Source: Giardia muris (taxonomy: Eukaryota; Fornicata; Diplomonadida; Hexamitidae). From it: 64,000 nt of DNA. Below the pieces are notes generated by a model that saw nothing but the letters and a program-made list of their open reading frames with translations, was not told the origin of the DNA and did no database searches. Positions 1-9,148 of the stretch are shown here, piece after piece. The stretch covers positions 992,001 through 1,056,000 of the forward strand of contig CM016929.1 in the NCBI GenBank assembly GCA_006247105.1. The letters run 5' to 3'. Position 1 is the first letter of the stretch. Every line of letters begins with the position of its first letter. Both the position numbers and the translations under genes were made by a program.

Positions 1-823
1 CGAACTCCTCCAGGTTCTGGTCGATGACGACGCCCTCCCCGCTCCGCCGCCCCTTCGTCTGGAGCGCCGCGTACGCCTCCCCGAGCGCCCCGAAGTAGTT
101 CCCGTGGACGGAGACCCCGTGGACGTGGGCCAGGAAGCCGCGCTCGACGATCCCCCAGTCCGCCTCGTAGCGGTCCATCGTCGTCGTCATTCGCCCCCCG
201 CCCGACGCGACCCGGCACTCGAAGCCCCCGTCCTTCTCGGCCGTGTTCAGCTCCGCGAGGAGCCCGTCGAGCTTCTCGATGAAGAGCGGCCCCGACGTCT
301 CCCCGACGTCGCGCCCGTCGAAGAGCAGGTGGAGGCGGACGCGCCCGACCCCGTCCGCCTTCGCCCGGCGGAGCAGGGCGAAGAGGTGCGCGAGGTGCGA
401 GTGGACGTTCCCGTCCGAGAAGAGCCCGACGAGGTGCAGGCTGCGCTGCCTCCCCGCCCCCTCGCGCGCCTGCGCGACGCAGCGGGCCCAGACGGTCCCC
501 GGCCCGAAGAGCGCCCCGCTCGCCAGCGCCTCGTTGATCAGCTTCGCGCCCTGGGCGAGGACGCGGCCGCAGCCGATGCAGTTGTGCCCGACCTCCGAGT
601 TGCCCATGTCGGTGTCCTCGGGCAGCCCGACGTGCGTCCCGTGGGCGTACAGGGCCGTGTGCGGGTAGCGCGCGTGCAGCATGTCGAGGACCGGCGTGTA
701 CGCCGCCCTGACCGCGTCCGCCTCCGCAGCCCTCCCGTAGCCCATCCCGTCGCAGATGCACAGGACGACCGGCCGCCTCCCCCGCGTCACCCGCCCGTGC
801 GGCTCCAACGGCTTCCTCGGCAT
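1..823 (-). CDS. 2,3-bisphosphoglycerate-independent phosphoglycerate mutase, N-terminal half (partial)
   Basis: The gene interconverts 3- and 2-phosphoglycerate in glycolysis without a 2,3-BPG cofactor. Reading leftwards from the ATG at 821-823, 274 codons are visible before the window edge. Family landmarks in order are the first metal-binding motif CDGMG (Asp25), the serine nucleophile in MGNSEVGHN (Ser76), GLFSDGNVHSH, a DGRD box, and GR followed by TTTMDRY. The family is about 510-585 residues long, so the C-terminal phosphatase-fold part lies outside. The start is preceded by an A-rich tract (gcgaaaa), as usual for Giardia. The motif set separates it clearly from the cofactor-dependent enzyme. 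No defect is seen in the visible part. Confidence 0.93.
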   Translation of the reverse strand, partial: MPRKPLEPHGRVTRGRRPVVLCICDGMGYGRAAEADAVRAAYTPVLDMLHARYPHTALYAHGTHVGLPEDTDMGNSEVGHNCIGCGRVLAQGAKLINEALASGALFGPGTVWARCVAQAREGAGRQRSLHLVGLFSDGNVHSHLAHLFALLRRAKADGVGRVRLHLLFDGRDVGETSGPLFIEKLDGLLAELNTAEKDGGFECRVASGGGRMTTTMDRYEADWGIVERGFLAHVHGVSVHGNYFGALGEAYAALQTKGRRSGEGVVIDQNLEEF

Positions 824-1034
824 TTTTCGCCCGGCGTTTACGGCCTCCAGCGGCGTTTGGCCCGGCGTTTCCCTCCGCCGTTGACCCGCCCGCGCCCGGA
901 AAAGCGCGGAGGCGGCAATCCGCGCCCCCGCACACGCTCGCGCCCGCCTCCCTCGCCTCGCTTCCGCTCCTCCCCGCCCCTCCCCGCTTTCGCTTCCCCC
1001 TTCGCCTCGCACCCGCAAAATCCAAAATTCGCGG
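824..1034. promoter_or_regulatory. Divergent spacer between phosphoglycerate mutase and NEK pseudokinase
   Basis: These 211 bp separate two divergent start codons. They are very C-rich on the plus strand, with three short GGCGTTT-type repeats between about 832 and 885. An A-rich stretch (caaaatccaaaatt) lies just before the plus-strand ATG and a short aaaa tract just before the minus-strand ATG. No open frame or RNA gene is recognised. Confidence 0.45.
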
Positions 1035-2834
1035 ATGACGTCGCCCTCGTCGCTCGGGCTCCCACAGGGCTACACGCTCCTCCGGCGCCTCGGGAACGGG
1101 CCGTTCGGGACCGTCTACGCCGTCCTCGCGCGCCCGAACACGGCGGCGTACGCGCTGAAGCAGGTCGGGCTGGAGAACCTGGAGCGTTCCGTTCGCGACC
1201 GCCTGGTCCGCGCCCTGAGCAAGGCGCAGCGCCACGAGAGCGCGTATGTCGCGAAGGTCTACGGCGTCGAGCACCGCCGGGACGAGCGGCTGTGCAACGT
1301 CCTCGTCGAGCAGTGCGCGGCGAACCTGCGGCAGCTGCTGAACGGCTACCGGGAGGCGGGCGAGCGGTGCCCCGAGGACGTCTCCTGGCGGGTCCTGGCC
1401 CACGTCGCGGCCGCGCTCGACGACGTCCACGGGTGGAGCACGAAGGCGCGCGTCGAGGACGACGGGACGGAGATCGGGGCCGAGCTCTTCGTCCACGGAA
1501 ACCTGAAGCCGACAAACGTCCTGTTCACGTCCCTCGGGGCCGTCAAGGTCTCCGACGTCGGCTGGGCGCCTCTGAAGGACGTCCTCGACGACGCCGAGGC
1601 CCGGCGCTACATGGCGCCCGAGGTTTTCAACGGGGGCGGCGGGGGCGTCAAGGCGGACGCCGCCAGTAGCGCGTCCGACGTCTGGTCGCTCGGGGCGATC
1701 GTCTACGAGATGTGCGAGGGCGCGCCGCCCCCGCGCGAGCGGCCGCCGCCCCGGGTCTCCGCGCACTACGGCGACGACCTCGCCGCGCTCGTCGGGCGGA
1801 TGCTCCGCACCAAGCCGGCCGACCGGATTTCGACCGCTGAGATTCTAAAAATGTCCGAGACGCGGCAGGCTTTGGACGTCACGCAGGAGCACATCGGGAG
1901 GCCGCGCGCGGCCCCCCTGCCGCCCGCCCCCGCCCCCGCCCGCGACCAGAGCCGCGCCTACGACGAGTCGCCGAAGCCCCACCGGGACGCCTCCAGGGTC
2001 GAGTACATCACCCGCCCGCCCGTCCAGCAGCAGCAGCAGCAGGCGCAATCCCAGTCGCAGGCGCCGCAGATGCAGTCTCAGACGGGCTCCCCGCTCCAGT
2101 ACTCCCAGTCGACGCACTCGTACACGCCCGACGAGCCGAGCATCATCCCGCACCCGCTGGGCGGGTCGCCGCACCTCCCCGCGAACACGCTCAACCAGGG
2201 CGACACGGAGCTGATGCGCTGCGCGCGGGAGGGCGACCGGGAGGGCTGCGTGCGCCACCTCGACCAGGCGGGGCGGCAGGACTCGAAGGGGATGACGGCC
2301 CTGATGTTTGCGAGCGAGCACAACCACCTCGAGTGCGTCAAGCTCCTCGTCGAGCACGAGGCGCAGCTCCAGCGCTACAACGGGATGACGGCCCAGATGA
2401 TCGCGGCCTACAAGGGCCACGCGTCCGTCGTCGAGTACCTCCGCCAGTACGAGTCTCTGATGCAGGACGAGCGCGGCTGGACGTCGCTCCACTTCGCCGC
2501 GTACCGGAACATGGCCTCGCTCGTCCCGCTCCTCCTCCACGAGGCCCAGATGGTCGACATCATCGGCTCGACGGCCCTGATCGTCGCGGCGAGCTACGGC
2601 TACGACCGGGTCGTCGAGCAGCTCGTTGAGTACGAGCATGGGATGGCGACAACCGGCGGCCACTTCGGGCCCGGCGTCACCGCCCTCATGCACGCCGCCT
2701 ACGTCGGCTCCGAGAGGTGCATTCAGATCCTCCTCCCCTACGAGGCCCACCTCCGCACCCCCGAGGGCAAGCCCCCCGTCGACTTCGCCCAGAACAAGGC
2801 CGTCGCCGCCCTCTTCCAGAAGAAGCCGAAGTGA
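1035..2834 (+). CDS. NEK-family pseudokinase with C-terminal ankyrin repeats
   Basis: This is a 599-residue protein. A kinase domain spans about residues 12-275, with G-loop LGNGPFGTVY, the VAIK-type lysine Lys42, an intact APE (MAPEVF) and an SDVWSLG helix F box. The catalytic HRD motif is replaced by HGN (residues 154-156) and DFG reads DVG (Asp174 kept). The catalytic aspartate is therefore Asn156, so phosphotransfer is unlikely and the protein is called a pseudokinase. A Gln/Pro-rich linker (about 290-385) is followed by ankyrin repeats from residue 389 to the end, with Giardia-type units such as GMTALMFA and GVTALMHAA. Family knowledge: Giardia has a greatly expanded NEK-ankyrin set, many inactive, thought to act as scaffolds on the cytoskeleton. 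Its stop overlaps an AGTGAA polyadenylation signal. Confidence 0.9.
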   Translation: MTSPSSLGLPQGYTLLRRLGNGPFGTVYAVLARPNTAAYALKQVGLENLERSVRDRLVRALSKAQRHESAYVAKVYGVEHRRDERLCNVLVEQCAANLRQLLNGYREAGERCPEDVSWRVLAHVAAALDDVHGWSTKARVEDDGTEIGAELFVHGNLKPTNVLFTSLGAVKVSDVGWAPLKDVLDDAEARRYMAPEVFNGGGGGVKADAASSASDVWSLGAIVYEMCEGAPPPRERPPPRVSAHYGDDLAALVGRMLRTKPADRISTAEILKMSETRQALDVTQEHIGRPRAAPLPPAPAPARDQSRAYDESPKPHRDASRVEYITRPPVQQQQQQAQSQSQAPQMQSQTGSPLQYSQSTHSYTPDEPSIIPHPLGGSPHLPANTLNQGDTELMRCAREGDREGCVRHLDQAGRQDSKGMTALMFASEHNHLECVKLLVEHEAQLQRYNGMTAQMIAAYKGHASVVEYLRQYESLMQDERGWTSLHFAAYRNMASLVPLLLHEAQMVDIIGSTALIVAASYGYDRVVEQLVEYEHGMATTGGHFGPGVTALMHAAYVGSERCIQILLPYEAHLRTPEGKPPVDFAQNKAVAALFQKKPK

Positions 2835-2835
2835 A
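2830..2835 (+). terminator. AGTGAA polyadenylation signal overlapping the stop of the NEK pseudokinase
   Basis: The hexamer AGTGAA matches the Giardia AGTRAA consensus and includes the TGA stop codon itself, which implies a very short 3' UTR. Confidence 0.5.
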
Positions 2836-2882
2836 CGGGCGGCGGTGGGCGTCTCTCCTCCTCGCGCCCCTCTCTTCCTGGG

Positions 2883-2888
2883 TTCACT
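2883..2888 (-). terminator. AGTGAA polyadenylation signal for IFT122
   Basis: On the minus strand the hexamer AGTGAA lies about 42 nt beyond the IFT122 stop, in the 95-bp convergent gap with the NEK pseudokinase gene. Confidence 0.45.
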
Positions 2889-2929
2889 CTTGGGGCGGTC
2901 CGGGCGGCTGGCTGGTTCTCTTCGCCGCC

Positions 2930-5900
2930 TCACAGGACGACGCCGTCGAAGCCGCAGATCGGGCACCGGCGCGCGACGACGAAGTACTCCTCGAACTCGA
3001 GCCCGGAGAAGAAGAGGCCACAGGCCTGGCAGTGCTGGACGTCCTTGTCCGCCACCCTGACGAAGAGCCTCTTCACGACGCCCCCGACGGCGAGATGTGG
3101 CAGGAGGGCCGCCTCGGTCCACGGGTCGTCGAGGACGTAGATGTCCCGTGGGGAGATCGCCTCGAGCGCGTCCTTGGAGAGGACCACGCCACGCCCGTCG
3201 CCAGCCACCGGTTCCTGTCGCAACACGTCGAGAATCTCGTCGTGCGTGCTTGGCCCAAGCTTCCCCAGGCTCCCTTTGTGTCCGCCTTCAGGACCGAGCC
3301 TTCCCGCGTCCGATAGCAGGAAGTCGACGTCGATCTGGACAGCGCTCGCCCGCTCTAGCGCCTCCGTCATCGTCGTCTCGTCGTCGGGCTCCACGCTGAT
3401 CAGCGGGAGGATCTCCAGGCTCAGCGCGGAGCGCACTGCGGGGAGGCCGCAGGTCCGGCAGATGTCGGAATAGACGGGGCAGCAGTGTGGGAGCCCTGCC
3501 AGGACCGCGGTCTGCTGCGGGTGCGCCGGAGTGGGGCCCGGGAGCGCCGGGAATCGCGCCCCGCACCGCACGCAGGCGTCCACTGCCCGCCCTTGCTGGG
3601 CCGGCGCGTTCCCGCGCTCTCCGCGCGCTAACAGGGCGCGCCGCCTGAAGTGCCCCTGCAGGCCGCCCGGGAGCCGCGCCTGGAGCAGGCGCCGTAGAGC
3701 CCGCTCCTCCGTGTCTCTGTCCGCTCCTCCCCCGGACGCCAGGGCCAGACAGATCCAGACCGCCAGCTCGGGTATCCCCGCCGGCAGGCTCGTCGCCTGC
3801 GTGTCCAGGTCGATGCACGCGAGCAGCCCGACCTGCGGCGTTGTCGACGAGTCGATCAGCGGGCGGGCGCTCCCCGCGGTCGCGAGCTCGTCCCTGAGGA
3901 GTCCGCCTTCTCCTTCTCCCTCCCCTTCTCCTTCTCCCGCGTCCAGGGAGGCCAGGAGCGGCAGGTCCGCGCACGCCAGCTCGCGGGGGAGCGACGCGTA
4001 GCCCGTCAGGAAGACCCCCGCCGAGATCATCGCCGTCGAGCCCGTCTCCCCCCCCGCCGGGACGCAGATCAGCGCCGGGTTGTACGGGTCCGGGCAGTGT
4101 AAAACCCCCTGCAGGTACTCCCGCACCCGCTTGAGCCCCGTGTACGCCAAGATCCGGGCGCGCGCCGCCTTCAGCGCCGCGCAGCGCTCGACGGCTCCGA
4201 GCCGCGGCGCCCCCGTCCGGGCGGCCTGCAGCAGTTGCCGCGATAGCTGCGCGAGCAGGGCGCGCGCCAGGTCGAACTTCCGCTCGGCCACGGCCGCCTC
4301 GAGAAGCCTTCGGATCAGAGACGCCTCTCGGCCCGCGTTCCCAGCGAGCCGGAGCCTCTGCAATGCCTCCATGAAGCGCCCCTCCTGAAGGAGCGCAGAG
4401 GCACGTGCCTCGTTGACCGATGCACGTAGCTCCGGATACGCGATCGCGAGCTCCTCGGCCTGTTCCCATCGTCCTTGACTGGCCAGGACTCGCAAGAGGG
4501 CTCGCGGCTCTCCTAGGCGCTGCGCGACGAAGAGGACGAGCTCGGTCTCTCCCAGGCGTTGGCAATGTGCCAGGACGTGCTCGTACGCCCTCTTCAACGA
4601 CTCGGCCTGGGGCGTCCCCGGTGCTGGCCCCGCCTCCACCGCACGGAAGTCGTCGAAGCCCCCCTCCGCCCCGGGACGAGAGACGGGCGGAAGCGCGTGG
4701 ACGAGGCGCAGAAGCGCCGCCGTCTGCCCGCTGGCGATAAGGACGTCGACAGCCCGCTCGGGGTCCTTCGCGTCAAGATAGCTCGCGGCCGCCGCTTGCC
4801 ATTCCCGACCCTCCTCCAAGAAGCGTGCATGGCGAAGTAGCAGGGTGTGCCGTTCCTCGTCAGTGCGTGCAAGAGCCGCCAGCTGCTTCCGTAGGATGAT
4901 CCGATAGTCCGAAAGATAGCTGTAAAGTCCCTGTCCCTGTGAGTCCCCTTCCCGACCCATCCCTTCCACGTCGCTCGGATTCGTTGGGACGTCGTCGAGA
5001 ATGCGAGTCAGCCGTGAGCCCTGGGATGGAAGCCCAACGTTCTCCGGTTTAGAGGTCTTCTGCACTCCTCGACACCCGAGAGGGACGAAGATCGCATTCG
5101 TTCGCCCAAGAACCCCTCCAGCTTGCGCCAGGTCCGCCAGGACGTGCGTGGAGGCGCACTCGCGGATCAGCTTGCAAGCAACAGCGCTGATCGACGAGCT
5201 GTCATGACGATCCCCACCGGGCTCCGGGTCGCGACGAACGAAGAGGAGCAGCTCGGCCGCCGCGTCCGCGTTCCCGAGTGCAGCGAAAAGAAGGGCGGCC
5301 TCCGCGAAGTGGTGGCACATCCCGAGGGCGAGGGCTGCGAGCATCACCGCCGCGCCAGGATGACGTCGTCGAACCTCGGCGACCGCCTTTAGTCCCCGAG
5401 CGTCTCCAACGGTTGCCAACGCCTCCTGGGCGAGCTCGACCTCTCCCGCGAGAAGACAGACGATTGCCAGGTCTCTCCACGTCGTCGTCGGGACTCCAAG
5501 ACTCGCTACCGCTATTGCGCTATCCAGACGTGAGTGGACATCCCCAGTGACCCCGGCGGCGAGCTCCTGAAGGACGGAATGCGTGTAATGCGTGACGATT
5601 GGGGTGATTGGGATCTCCCGCTGCTCAAGAAAGTCCGTCGGCGCGATATCTACGAGCGAATGGCCAACGTGCCGATTCCTGAAGAGATAAGTGAACCTTC
5701 CATGCTGGGCAATTGCGAAAGAGCCCGGCTCGGGAAGCTGGAAGGTGTGGACTGTGACTGCTCCCACACACAGATCAACGGCACGGGCTGTAGACAAGAC
5801 CAGCACGTTTGGAAGCCGCTGGTTCCAGACGGCATGCACGATCCCGTGGAACACGTGCAAAGGCTTCCCCGTGCTCTCCGTCGTCCCAAGTGCCTGGATC

Positions 5901-7828
5901 TCGGCCCCATTAGGAAGGTCGGGCTCCCCTAGGATGATGGAGGGGTCGAAGAAGCGGTGTACGAACGCCACCCCACGGACATCGAGGGCGAGCAGATGCT
6001 GCCGATCAGGACTCAGCTCGAGTGCACGAATCGCATGTCCATGGTTCGCCAGTTCGGCGACAAAGCGTGTTCCAAGACGGACAAGCGTGACCGTTCCGTT
6101 ACTGAGGCCAACAAGAAGGCCCTCTTGGCCCGGAACCCCACCAATGTACGTGGCATGAGTCACTCGAGCACGCCTGAAGTGCCAAGAGTCCGTCCGTTGT
6201 CCTGAGAAGTTGTACGCGCAAACGGCATCGGAAGCGCATGTAATGACATGTTCAGAAGCAAGATAAAGCAGGCCACAGCTGCGACGCCAAGGGAGTTCCT
6301 CAGCAAGGACGTACCGTTCGGGTACTCGTTCCAGAAGCTCCCGATCGCTTGGCTCACATAGTCCCCGAGCGGGATCCTCGGCTCGAGCGAAAAGGAGAAG
6401 TCTGCCAGGTGTCGCAATGGCCAAACGCGTATCTGACAGTGCGATGTGTTCAACGCTGACTCCAACATCGAGGGTGCTATGGGTTCCAGTGCGGAGATTG
6501 AGGGCATGAACGCGAGTCAGGCCACTTCTATATGCGTAGAAGGCTCCATGGAGTGCATGGCACATCCCATATTCTAGACCGAGACAGACAACCGAGCCAT
6601 CACTGAGTGCCAAGAGGAGACGTGAGGGCTCTACTCGTAGTACTCCATAGCACCATAGAGGATCCAGACCGTCAAGCTCGGTACGGTCATCATCGTCTTC
6701 TGCTCTTTCTTCCTTCTCTTTCCGAGATAAACCGCGTGTGTTCTCCTCAGAACGCACAGCCCCGAGACTACATGCCACGGGGGCATTCTGATGCGTCTGA
6801 GGGTTCGCCTCTCCCTTCTCAGCCTGCTTCCTGGCGCGGAACAAAGAAACGAGGATCCTGCCACTCCGAAGATCGAGAACGAGGACTGTCGCCCCAACGC
6901 CCGAGACGAATGCGAGGTTTCCTTGAATGTCAAAACAAAGGGGGATAAACGGAAGACGGGTGGAAAGTAGGATCGGGTCGGCTCCCTGCCCACCTTTTCG
7001 CCCAGCCTTCGCTCCTGGTGTCGTGACGGCTACGCTCGGATCTGCGACCAGATAAGCCAAATCCCACGAGACGAGGACGATCCGTGTGGCCGCAAGCCGG
7101 GCCAGATCGACTGCGCTTTGATGAATGACACTCTTCATGTATTGGCTGGCCCCACCATTGAGCCCATCTCCACTTGGCATATCGGAGATGATGAACTCGT
7201 CCTCATCGTCGTCATCGTCATCCCTGCCATGCCCGGGTCGCACGTGCAACGTACGTGTGTCAGTGAACACATCAACTGGTAGGATATGCAACGCCCACGT
7301 GGGCGCCCCAACATAGAAGCTTCCGAACTCGACTCCTGTCGTCGTGAAAAGCCCAACACACCCGTCGTCGAGTGCTAATGCAAACCATTGCGAATCTGGT
7401 GCCCAGGCAGCAGCACGTGCGGGTGCGCGTAGAGGATATTTGGCGACCTTCGTCGCATTGTCTTCGAGGCTAAAGAGTCCGTAGTCTGTGGCTGCCGCCG
7501 ACAAGAACCACTGCCCGTTGGGGGACCAGGCACAACACTGGACCTCGGTCGCGTGGGTGAACTTGAAGAGAGCGGCTCCCGTCGCGTCGAAGAAGACGAC
7601 AAGCCCATCCGCCCCTGCCGTCGCAATGCGTTGCCCATCCGGAGCAACGGCGAGCCCGAAAATCTCCGGGTGAGGCGTCTGGATCTGGCGGGTGAGCTCT
7701 CCACCTGGGCCAAGGAGGACGATACTCCGGCCCGCCGCCACGCAGACGCGTCCACGGTCCTGGGAGCACGCGAGGCGGTAGACTGGGTCGCGCCCGACCG
7801 TCACCGACCAGAGCGGCTCTGCTTGCAT
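2930..7828 (-). CDS. IFT122: Intraflagellar transport protein IFT122 (IFT-A complex)
   Basis: This 1632-residue protein belongs to the core of the IFT-A complex, which drives retrograde transport in flagella. The N-terminus is a WD40 propeller whose text follows IFT122 closely (FKFTHATEVQCCAWSPNG, then TDYGLFS, then SQWFALALDDG). A second propeller and a long helical TPR-like region follow. The C-terminus carries paired zinc motifs CQACG and CPICG. Human IFT122 is about 1240 residues; the extra length here lies in insertions: an acidic run near residue 205 (GRDDDDDDEDEF), a charged loop near 340-390 and a Gly-Glu repeat encoded at about 3900-3940. The ATG at 7826-7828 follows a short A-rich tract (agtaaaat). 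The neighbouring propeller gene lies upstream on the same strand. The call rests on N- and C-terminal features and is strong. Confidence 0.88.
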   Translation of the reverse strand: MQAEPLWSVTVGRDPVYRLACSQDRGRVCVAAGRSIVLLGPGGELTRQIQTPHPEIFGLAVAPDGQRIATAGADGLVVFFDATGAALFKFTHATEVQCCAWSPNGQWFLSAAATDYGLFSLEDNATKVAKYPLRAPARAAAWAPDSQWFALALDDGCVGLFTTTGVEFGSFYVGAPTWALHILPVDVFTDTRTLHVRPGHGRDDDDDDEDEFIISDMPSGDGLNGGASQYMKSVIHQSAVDLARLAATRIVLVSWDLAYLVADPSVAVTTPGAKAGRKGGQGADPILLSTRLPFIPLCFDIQGNLAFVSGVGATVLVLDLRSGRILVSLFRARKQAEKGEANPQTHQNAPVACSLGAVRSEENTRGLSRKEKEERAEDDDDRTELDGLDPLWCYGVLRVEPSRLLLALSDGSVVCLGLEYGMCHALHGAFYAYRSGLTRVHALNLRTGTHSTLDVGVSVEHIALSDTRLAIATPGRLLLFARAEDPARGLCEPSDRELLERVPERYVLAEELPWRRSCGLLYLASEHVITCASDAVCAYNFSGQRTDSWHFRRARVTHATYIGGVPGQEGLLVGLSNGTVTLVRLGTRFVAELANHGHAIRALELSPDRQHLLALDVRGVAFVHRFFDPSIILGEPDLPNGAEIQALGTTESTGKPLHVFHGIVHAVWNQRLPNVLVLSTARAVDLCVGAVTVHTFQLPEPGSFAIAQHGRFTYLFRNRHVGHSLVDIAPTDFLEQREIPITPIVTHYTHSVLQELAAGVTGDVHSRLDSAIAVASLGVPTTTWRDLAIVCLLAGEVELAQEALATVGDARGLKAVAEVRRRHPGAAVMLAALALGMCHHFAEAALLFAALGNADAAAELLLFVRRDPEPGGDRHDSSSISAVACKLIRECASTHVLADLAQAGGVLGRTNAIFVPLGCRGVQKTSKPENVGLPSQGSRLTRILDDVPTNPSDVEGMGREGDSQGQGLYSYLSDYRIILRKQLAALARTDEERHTLLLRHARFLEEGREWQAAAASYLDAKDPERAVDVLIASGQTAALLRLVHALPPVSRPGAEGGFDDFRAVEAGPAPGTPQAESLKRAYEHVLAHCQRLGETELVLFVAQRLGEPRALLRVLASQGRWEQAEELAIAYPELRASVNEARASALLQEGRFMEALQRLRLAGNAGREASLIRRLLEAAVAERKFDLARALLAQLSRQLLQAARTGAPRLGAVERCAALKAARARILAYTGLKRVREYLQGVLHCPDPYNPALICVPAGGETGSTAMISAGVFLTGYASLPRELACADLPLLASLDAGEGEGEGEGEGGLLRDELATAGSARPLIDSSTTPQVGLLACIDLDTQATSLPAGIPELAVWICLALASGGGADRDTEERALRRLLQARLPGGLQGHFRRRALLARGERGNAPAQQGRAVDACVRCGARFPALPGPTPAHPQQTAVLAGLPHCCPVYSDICRTCGLPAVRSALSLEILPLISVEPDDETTMTEALERASAVQIDVDFLLSDAGRLGPEGGHKGSLGKLGPSTHDEILDVLRQEPVAGDGRGVVLSKDALEAISPRDIYVLDDPWTEAALLPHLAVGGVVKRLFVRVADKDVQHCQACGLFFSGLEFEEYFVVARRCPICGFDGVVL

Positions 7829-7834
7829 GACAAT

Positions 7835-7840
7835 TTTACT
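7835..7840 (-). terminator. AGTAAA signal between the propeller gene and IFT122
   Basis: On the minus strand AGTAAA lies about 40 nt after the stop of the 7880-9097 gene and 6 nt before the IFT122 ATG. It may serve as a polyadenylation signal for the upstream gene and at the same time lie in the A-rich initiator of IFT122. Confidence 0.4.
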
Positions 7841-7879
7841 CCCAGAAGAGGGGCCAAAGGGTGAGAGAAGAAGAGAGCG

Positions 7880-9097
7880 CTAAAGGACGGCGGCGGAGCC
7901 AATCGTCTCGACATTGACGGCGTCGTCCTCGAGCGTCACTCGGAGCGTCATTCGGGCATGTTCTCCCTCGGTGAAGAGGAGGCTAGCACATACCGCAGTG
8001 CCACGCTCATTGAGGGAGATGATGGTGAAGTCGCATTTCAGGAGCACGTGGTCGCTCTCAAAGGTTTCGGAGTGGAGGGGGGTACCACGGGCGACTCCTG
8101 GCCCTGGAAGCCGTAGTACGGTCAACCCCTTAGCTTCTGCGATAAAGGCGTAGTAAAGCACACCATAGACGGCCAGACAGCCATTAGGACAGCGCTCAAA
8201 GACCGTCTGGCCTTCCCCGGTCCCAAGGTTGACCAGACGAACATGTCCTCCGTCACCATTCTCACCATTATAGCCCAGAAGAGCCATCCGCGTCCCTGGC
8301 TGGCCATATGCGCTGGAACGCTCGAAGATGTGGACTGCACGCGGGAAGTGTGTCGGGTCCGGGACCGAGAGGATGACACGTTGGGTTGGGACGCTACAAT
8401 AGTAGAAAGAAAGGTCTTCCGCACCGTAGCCAAAGCAGAGCTCGCACCCTGCGAGAGACGTCGGGGTTGCATACTCCTGTTGGATAACCCACTCTGGTTT
8501 CAACAAAGAGGTATCCTCTTTCTCTTCATCTCCCTCCTCCTCATCATCTGTGGTTTGAGTATCATCATGGCCATCTGGTTGCTTTGAGCCTTGTCCTCGC
8601 CAACCACTCGTTCCACGGGCGACGGTGTAGCTAAGGCGTGCGATAGCCAGTCGATATACAGAGACGTTGCAATCCTTCGTCCCAACGCACAGATAGAGGT
8701 TTCCGGAGCTCCCAATTGTGGTGAGCGCGACGATGGCGCTACGACGTGAAAGGAGACGTGTGGCTTGACAGTTCTCAGACGAGATGTTAGAGACGAGGTG
8801 AACGGTTCCGTCTGAGAGTCCAACGTATGCCTCACGACCAATGCAACAGAGTGCTCGAATGGGTGCTGAGAACGTCAGGAGCTCCGTTGCACGGCAGACG
8901 GCCCAGTTGAACGCGAAGAGGGCCCCCGACGCGGCGCCGTAGACGGTGTAGGACTGGTCGGCGTAGGCGACGGCGATCAGCTCTCGACAGAAGGCGAGAG
9001 GCCGGGTGGTACGGGATATCGAGCGCCGGGCGGCGAGGGTGGTCGCCGCATGCGTCACCACGGGTGCGGGCCCCGCCCGCTTCCGGCAGCAAAGCAT
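7880..9097 (-). CDS. Beta-propeller (WD40-like) protein of unknown function
   Basis: The 405-residue product has repeated hydrophobic blade-like segments (such as IRALCCIGREAYVGLSDGTVHLV and LYLCVGTKDCNVSVYRL) typical of a diverged WD40 propeller. An acidic loop (TDDEEEGDEEKEDT) interrupts it near residue 190. I do not recognise a specific family. The start ATG at 9095-9097 is only 51 bp from the divergent glycogen synthase start and is preceded by an A-rich tract on its own strand. It is followed on the same strand by IFT122 with a 51-bp gap. A link to IFT would be inference from position and fold only. Confidence 0.7.
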   Translation of the reverse strand: MLCCRKRAGPAPVVTHAATTLAARRSISRTTRPLAFCRELIAVAYADQSYTVYGAASGALFAFNWAVCRATELLTFSAPIRALCCIGREAYVGLSDGTVHLVSNISSENCQATRLLSRRSAIVALTTIGSSGNLYLCVGTKDCNVSVYRLAIARLSYTVARGTSGWRGQGSKQPDGHDDTQTTDDEEEGDEEKEDTSLLKPEWVIQQEYATPTSLAGCELCFGYGAEDLSFYYCSVPTQRVILSVPDPTHFPRAVHIFERSSAYGQPGTRMALLGYNGENGDGGHVRLVNLGTGEGQTVFERCPNGCLAVYGVLYYAFIAEAKGLTVLRLPGPGVARGTPLHSETFESDHVLLKCDFTIISLNERGTAVCASLLFTEGEHARMTLRVTLEDDAVNVETIGSAAVL

Positions 9098-9148
9098 CGC
9101 TCAGGCTCTTTTTGGTCCTTTGAGGAAGAGGACGTGGAGAGAAAAAAC

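Noticed and set aside
104..1669. Long plus-strand open frame at the left edge
   Set aside because: It lies antisense to the phosphoglycerate mutase and in another frame of the NEK gene; its Arg/Pro-rich text is typical of shadow frames in GC-rich DNA.
2623..2834. Other-frame open frames within the ankyrin repeats of the NEK pseudokinase
   Set aside because: They have Arg/Pro/Ser-rich shadow composition, whereas the ankyrin frame is unambiguous.
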